From positions 1-7,364 of the forward strand of contig JBOHER010000420.1 in the NCBI GenBank assembly GCA_050701115.1: a DNA stretch of 7,364 bases. The letters are read 5' to 3'. Each line of letters begins with the position of its first letter. Position 1 is the stretch's first letter. The notes under the pieces were generated by a model, which saw only the letters and a list, made by a program, of their open reading frames with translations, was not told the origin of the DNA and ran no database searches. A program made the position numbers and the translations under genes. The DNA comes from JBOHER01 sp050701115. GTDB lineage: Bacteria; Actinomycetota; Actinomycetes; Mycobacteriales; Pseudonocardiaceae. Positions 5,442-7,364 of this stretch are shown here, one piece after another.

Positions 5442-6039
5442 CGGCTCATCCCACCCTGGGGTGGTTGACCACCGAACGAACCCGAACAGCCCGCCCCCTT
5501 CGCTCCAGTCCCATTACAGGACCTTCGTCACTACTACGGGGCGGTCCGCCCCTGTCCCCCGCATCGCTACTCAACCCCTCGCGGTTTCTGCCGCTTGGGG
5601 GTCTCGCTCTCGCCAGCCGGGTGACCATAGGGTCAAGTGAACGGCCGGATTCGGTATCGGAGGCCAGGTTCCCACGTTCCGCACCAGAGCCTGAACCAAG
5701 CTCGCGCCACCTCCACGCCGGACACCACCTGGTCAGTAAGCAGGTATCCACCAGGCTCAGCCCGGGACAACGACTCCCCCCGGTTTTGATGTCGTCTCTA
5801 CGCTTTCGACGCGTCATCGAGTGGTTCGCTTTCGCTCGCCTTCTTGGCTCACACCTGACGGGCTGACTGCCCGCCTTTTCCGTCACGCTCACCACCCCGG
5901 CTCTTGACCGGCGCAGCTGACGGTGGTTTGGGGCCTCCCCCTGCAGGGCGGCTCCGGAGGGCCCACCTCCATCTCTGGCACAGCACCGCTCGGTGAGTTC
6001 GACCTTCTACATCGATCCCTCCTTACGTTCGTGGCACAC
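5442..6039 (-). ncRNA. Inner group II intron, 5' ribozyme domains (I to start of IV)
   Basis: 598 nt without a credible gene; open frames across it are shadows. It begins GTGTGCC at 6039. It contains GGAACGTGGGAACC (5680-5667), the same signature as in the left intron fragment, and a long G-rich stem region (GGGGCGGACCGCCCCGTAG, around 5540-5558) typical of group II domains. A hairpin at about 5761-5782 has complementary CCGGG and CCCGG arms and presents GGGAGTCGTTGT in its loop. Together with domains V and VI this looks like a complete ribozyme. Confidence 0.8.
5770..5775 (-). promoter_or_regulatory. Candidate EBS1 of the inner intron
   Basis: Minus-strand AGTCGT in a hairpin loop about 265 nt into the intron. 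It pairs with the last six bases of the 5' exon, ACGATT (6045-6040), with five Watson-Crick pairs and one G-U. Place, loop context and match fit EBS1, which sets the 5' splice site and the DNA target. Confidence 0.5.
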
Positions 6040-6149
6040 AATCGTCCGCGTAGCGCACGAGGCGGTAGTTGGCCAGGCCCTTGCGTCGGCGTTGCTCCCG
6101 CTGGTGAGAGTCCCCGATCGCCGCCCAGGCCGCGACGAAATGCTCGTCG
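6040..6149 (-). pseudogene. Outer-intron reverse transcriptase, piece ending in YADD
   Basis: Reads D-E-H-F-V-A-A-W-A-A-I-G-D-S-H-Q-R-E-Q-R-R-R-K-G-L-A-N-Y-R-L-V-R-Y-A-D-D. This is the stretch before and including the catalytic YADD of the RT family found at 1338-1920. It breaks at the second Asp codon plus one base, where GTGTG of the inner intron starts. On the other side the expected preceding residues (A-L-S-x-L) are absent. The sequence passes at about 6146-6149 (shared GTCG) into the C-terminus of an IS110 transposase on the plus strand. Confidence 0.85.
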
Positions 6150-6319
6150 GCCACTCCATCCTCGTCATCGCCTGGCACCTCCTGACCACGGGTGAGCCCT
6201 ACACCGACATGGGCGGCGACTACTTCGACCGGCGCCGCAACAGCGCCGCCCGACAACGACGCCTCGTCGCCCAGCTCCAAGCCATGGGCCACAACGTCAC
6301 CCTCGCACCCGCCGCCTGA
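6146..6319 (+). pseudogene. IS110-family transposase, C-terminal fragment
   Basis: Plus-strand frame V-G-H-S-I-L-V-I-A-W-H-L-L-T-T-G-E-P-Y-T-D-M-G-G-D-Y-F-D-R-R-R, then L-Q-A-M-G-H-N-V-T-L-A-P-A-A and a TGA at 6317. This is the standard C-terminus of the IS110 subfamily seen at 369-1216. It picks up exactly where that fragment stops (A-T-V-A-V joined to G-H-S), but on the opposite strand. No start codon or catalytic residues are present. It could be the displaced end of the same gene (inversion) or the remnant of a second copy. Confidence 0.85.
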
Positions 6320-6349
6320 ACGCCCACCATGACAGGGGCACCGGCCCAA

Positions 6350-6366
6350 CGGGGGCTACGCCCCCG
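6350..6366 (+). terminator. Strong hairpin 31 bases after the IS110 stop codon
   Basis: CGGGGGC and GCCCCCG pair perfectly around TAC. No T-run follows, so it is a hairpin without a standard Rho-independent terminator tail. It may belong to the IS110 right end. Confidence 0.4.
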
Positions 6367-6541
6367 CACCCCCACGCGGTCCAAGTCCCCTGGGCGCAGA
6401 GTGATTCACATCTCAGCACCCACTCGGATGTCGCCCGCCAGGAGGTTGTCCCCCGGAGTGTCGAAATCAGGGCGGTGGTCCCGGCACTGCACCGCCTGTG
6501 ACGCCCGGGGCCGGGTCACCGAACAAACCCACCCCGCCGCG

Positions 6542-6900
6542 GGCGGCACCGGGGGATCCGGCACGCTGAGCCTGGGCCCCCCGGAGATCTCCGCAGGGCT
6601 GGGCACGAGAACCACCACGTCGTTCAGCGTGCCGGCCAACACCCGGCTGGTAGCCCTGGTGGCCAGCAGCAGCGCCGTCATCGGCGAACAGGCCGCCACC
6701 TTCTCCGGCGCCGGACTGACCTGGACCACCATCGCCGAACAGGAAACCGTCAAGGTGCTACGCCGCCGCCGCCGTGGCCTGGAACCCCACCGCCCAAACC
6801 GTGACCGTCACCGCCACCATGGCCGTCGCCTCCCGGACCCAACTCGTCGTCATCCCCGTCGCCGGGGCCGAACCCACCCACGGGGGTGCGGTAGCCGCCG
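6542..6900 (+). pseudogene. Phage/structural-like beta-rich protein fragment, frameshifted
   Basis: One frame gives G-T-L-S-L-G-P-P-E-I-S-A-G, T-T-S-F-S-V-P-A-N-T-R-L-V-A-L-V-A-S-S, and A-T-F-S-G-A-G-L-T-W-T-T-I-A-E-Q-E-T-V-K-V. Near 6755-6760 the sense moves to another frame: Y-A-A-A-A-V-A-W-N-P-T-A-Q-T-V-T-V-T-A-T-M, then T-Q-L-V-V-I-P-V-A-G-A-E-P. The alternating Thr/Val/Ala pattern and the phrase W-x-x-x-A-E-Q are like beta-sandwich repeats in actinophage tail or structural proteins, but I cannot name a family. No start codon or ribosome site fits, and protein-like character ends by about 6900. Probably an internal piece of a decayed gene. Confidence 0.4.
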
Positions 6901-7163
6901 CGGCCTCGAGCAGGATGGCGATCGTGAGAAGGTCGCGATCACACGACAGCGCGACCGCGGTGGTGTGGACGCCCTCCAGATCGATCGACCCGTAGCCATG
7001 CACGAACCGCCGAGTCCGGATGGAGCTGGAGGCGGCTGAGTACCGCCCACGCCCCGCGAAAAACCCGCGGACGGTTCGCCACGAGCCGTCACGGCGCATC
7101 ACGAGTCGGCACCGTGTACCCCTCCTGACCTGCGGTTTCTGACGCCCCTCCTGGTGGTGAGAC
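6901..7163. other. No gene recognised between structural-like fragment and tRNA fragment
   Basis: No frame on either strand has convincing protein character. A minus-strand stretch encoding G-V-H-T-T-A-V-A-L-S-C-D-R-D-L-L-T-I-A looks slightly natural but has no supporting motif. No clear repeat or terminator was found. It may be arm-site or intergenic DNA next to the att-like site. Confidence 0.3.
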
Positions 7164-7221
7164 GGGCGAGCGCTGCCTTCACACGGCAGAGGTCCGCCGT
7201 TCGAGTCGGCGTGCGCCCACC
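7164..7221 (+). tRNA. tRNA-Val(CAC), 3' portion only (att-site candidate)
   Basis: Anticodon arm CTGCC/GGCAG (7173-7177, 7185-7189) with loop TTCACAC gives anticodon CAC (7180-7182), reading GTG Val codons. The T arm is CGCCG/CGGCG (7195-7199, 7207-7211) around TTCGAGT. The acceptor 3' strand TGCGCCC is followed by ACC. The 3' strand of the D stem (GAGC, 7168-7171) is kept, but no GCTC partner and no GGGCGCA 5' acceptor strand occur at the expected places (about 7146-7160). It is therefore a 3' piece, not a working tRNA. Tyrosine integrases commonly use such 3' pieces as attachment sites, and elements carry a copy of the 3' end. Confidence 0.75.
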
Positions 7222-7343
7222 GCAAAGCTCCAGGTCGGCGCCCTTTTGGGCCGCTGACTTGCGTTGGTGCGCGTGGCCGTCCCTCCGCGTGCCCTAACCG
7301 TTCGCAAGCCTGGCCGCGGCCTTCCGAGCGCCGGAGGGCACGC

Positions 7344-7364
7344 ATGGGCACGCGCCGCCGATTC
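7344..7364 (+). CDS. Start of a gene cut by the window edge; possible tyrosine integrase
   Basis: ATG at 7344 is preceded by GGAGG at 7333-7337 with six bases between, an ideal ribosome site. Only M-G-T-R-R-R-F is visible. Many actinobacterial tyrosine integrases begin M-x-R-R-R-F-G-x-x-R-K-L-P-S-G-R, and such genes often sit next to a tRNA att site like the one at 7164-7221. Seven residues cannot prove it; the start call is firmer than the function. Confidence 0.4.

Larger units (their letters stand above)
1921..6039 (-). mobile_element. Inner group II intron, inserted in the outer intron's YADD codons
   Basis: Minus-strand intron beginning GTGTGCC at 6039 (fits GUGYG) and ending CACTCACC at 1921. 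It consists of 5' ribozyme domains (5442-6039), an RT gene in domain IV (5441 to 1984, interrupted), domain V (1961-1994) and domain VI. Removing it joins ...GACGATT to GGGTGGTC, giving in-frame D-D-W-V-V-M-V-A-G in the outer RT; this fixes both splice sites. The present length is 4,119 nt, or 1,930 nt without the 2,189-bp serine recombinase element, a normal size for a bacterial group II intron. A candidate EBS1 at 5770-5775 pairs with the last six exon bases. The ribozyme core looks complete. Because the insertion is in domain IV, splicing could be retained, although the RT is broken. Confidence 0.85.
1217..6149 (-). mobile_element. Outer group II intron (5'-truncated, carrying the inner intron)
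   Basis: Composite call joining the RT piece at 6040-6149, the inner intron at 1921-6039, the RT C-terminal part at 1338-1920, and domains V-VI at 1217-1315. Its 5' ribozyme domains and the first two thirds of its RT are missing at the right side, where IS110 sequence of opposite orientation starts at about 6146. A group II intron 5' fragment at 128-372 (+) may be its lost end. Its 3' exon is an IS110 transposase gene, so it had inserted into (or been recombined into) that gene. Not self-mobile now. Confidence 0.7.

Noticed and set aside
5446..5895. 149-codon minus-strand open frame upstream of the inner RT
   Set aside because: It lies in the ribozyme domain I-III region with clear RNA helices and has no protein-like composition.
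7228..7260. Terminator after the tRNA fragment (GCGCCC TTTT GGGC)
   Set aside because: Only a few base pairs hold and no T-run follows.
6758..7351. 197-codon minus-strand open frame at the right end
   Set aside because: It runs antisense through the tRNA fragment and the structural-like fragment, without a motif.
1..7364. CRISPR array, toxin-antitoxin pair or retron
   Set aside because: No regular spaced repeats; the RHH protein has no toxin partner beside it; both RTs carry group II intron maturase segments and domain V, so they are not retron RTs.

Overview
The window is high in G+C, with actinobacterial-style genes: GTG starts, a CopG/Arc-type regulator, an actinobacterial serine recombinase, and a tRNA-Val(CAC) fragment. 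It looks like a scrap yard of mobile elements in an actinomycete-like genome or one of its integrative elements. There is almost no ordinary cellular gene content. Family calls are from recognition of protein and RNA motifs only; no database search was run.

Layout. Positions 1-127 (+) are a fragment of a tyrosine recombinase/integrase gene. It breaks off into 128-372 (+), the 5' part of a group II intron (domain I hairpins). At about 370 this abuts an IS110-family transposase pseudogene on the minus strand (369-1216), which lacks its N-terminus. Upstream of that transposase on the minus strand is the 3' end of a group II intron, here called 'outer intron' (domain V 1282-1315, domain VI, broken RT 1338-1920). 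The outer RT is cut exactly in its YADD codons by a second group II intron, the 'inner intron' (1921-6039, minus, 5' GTGTG, domain V 1961-1994). The inner RT is in turn cut, between its PQG and YADD motifs, by a 2,189-bp serine-recombinase element (2655-4843). The remaining piece of the outer RT lies at 6040-6149. It abuts the missing C-terminus of an IS110 transposase, but on the opposite strand (6146-6319, +).

How it fits together. The most coherent reading is a set of nested insertions: IS110 transposase, then outer group II intron, then inner group II intron, then serine recombinase element. This was followed by a rearrangement that looks like an inversion of about 370-6147. Outer layers are decayed (single-base frameshifts), while the inner layers look intact apart from the insertions. 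Deleting 2655-4843 in silico restores one continuous 422-codon RT reading frame with a canonical G-S-A-L-S-P-L-L-A-N core.

The serine recombinase element is very compact. It has a ribbon-helix-helix regulator with a palindromic operator at its start, a small overlapping ORF, and the recombinase. It ends in 17-bp inverted repeats that also form the attachment site. That site lies inside the recombinase reading frame, so integration replaces the last 31 codons of the recombinase with host sequence. This is the most interesting feature of the window.

The right end (6320-7364) has a frameshifted phage-structural-like fragment, a 3' tRNA-Val fragment resembling an att site, and the first seven codons of a gene that could be another integrase.
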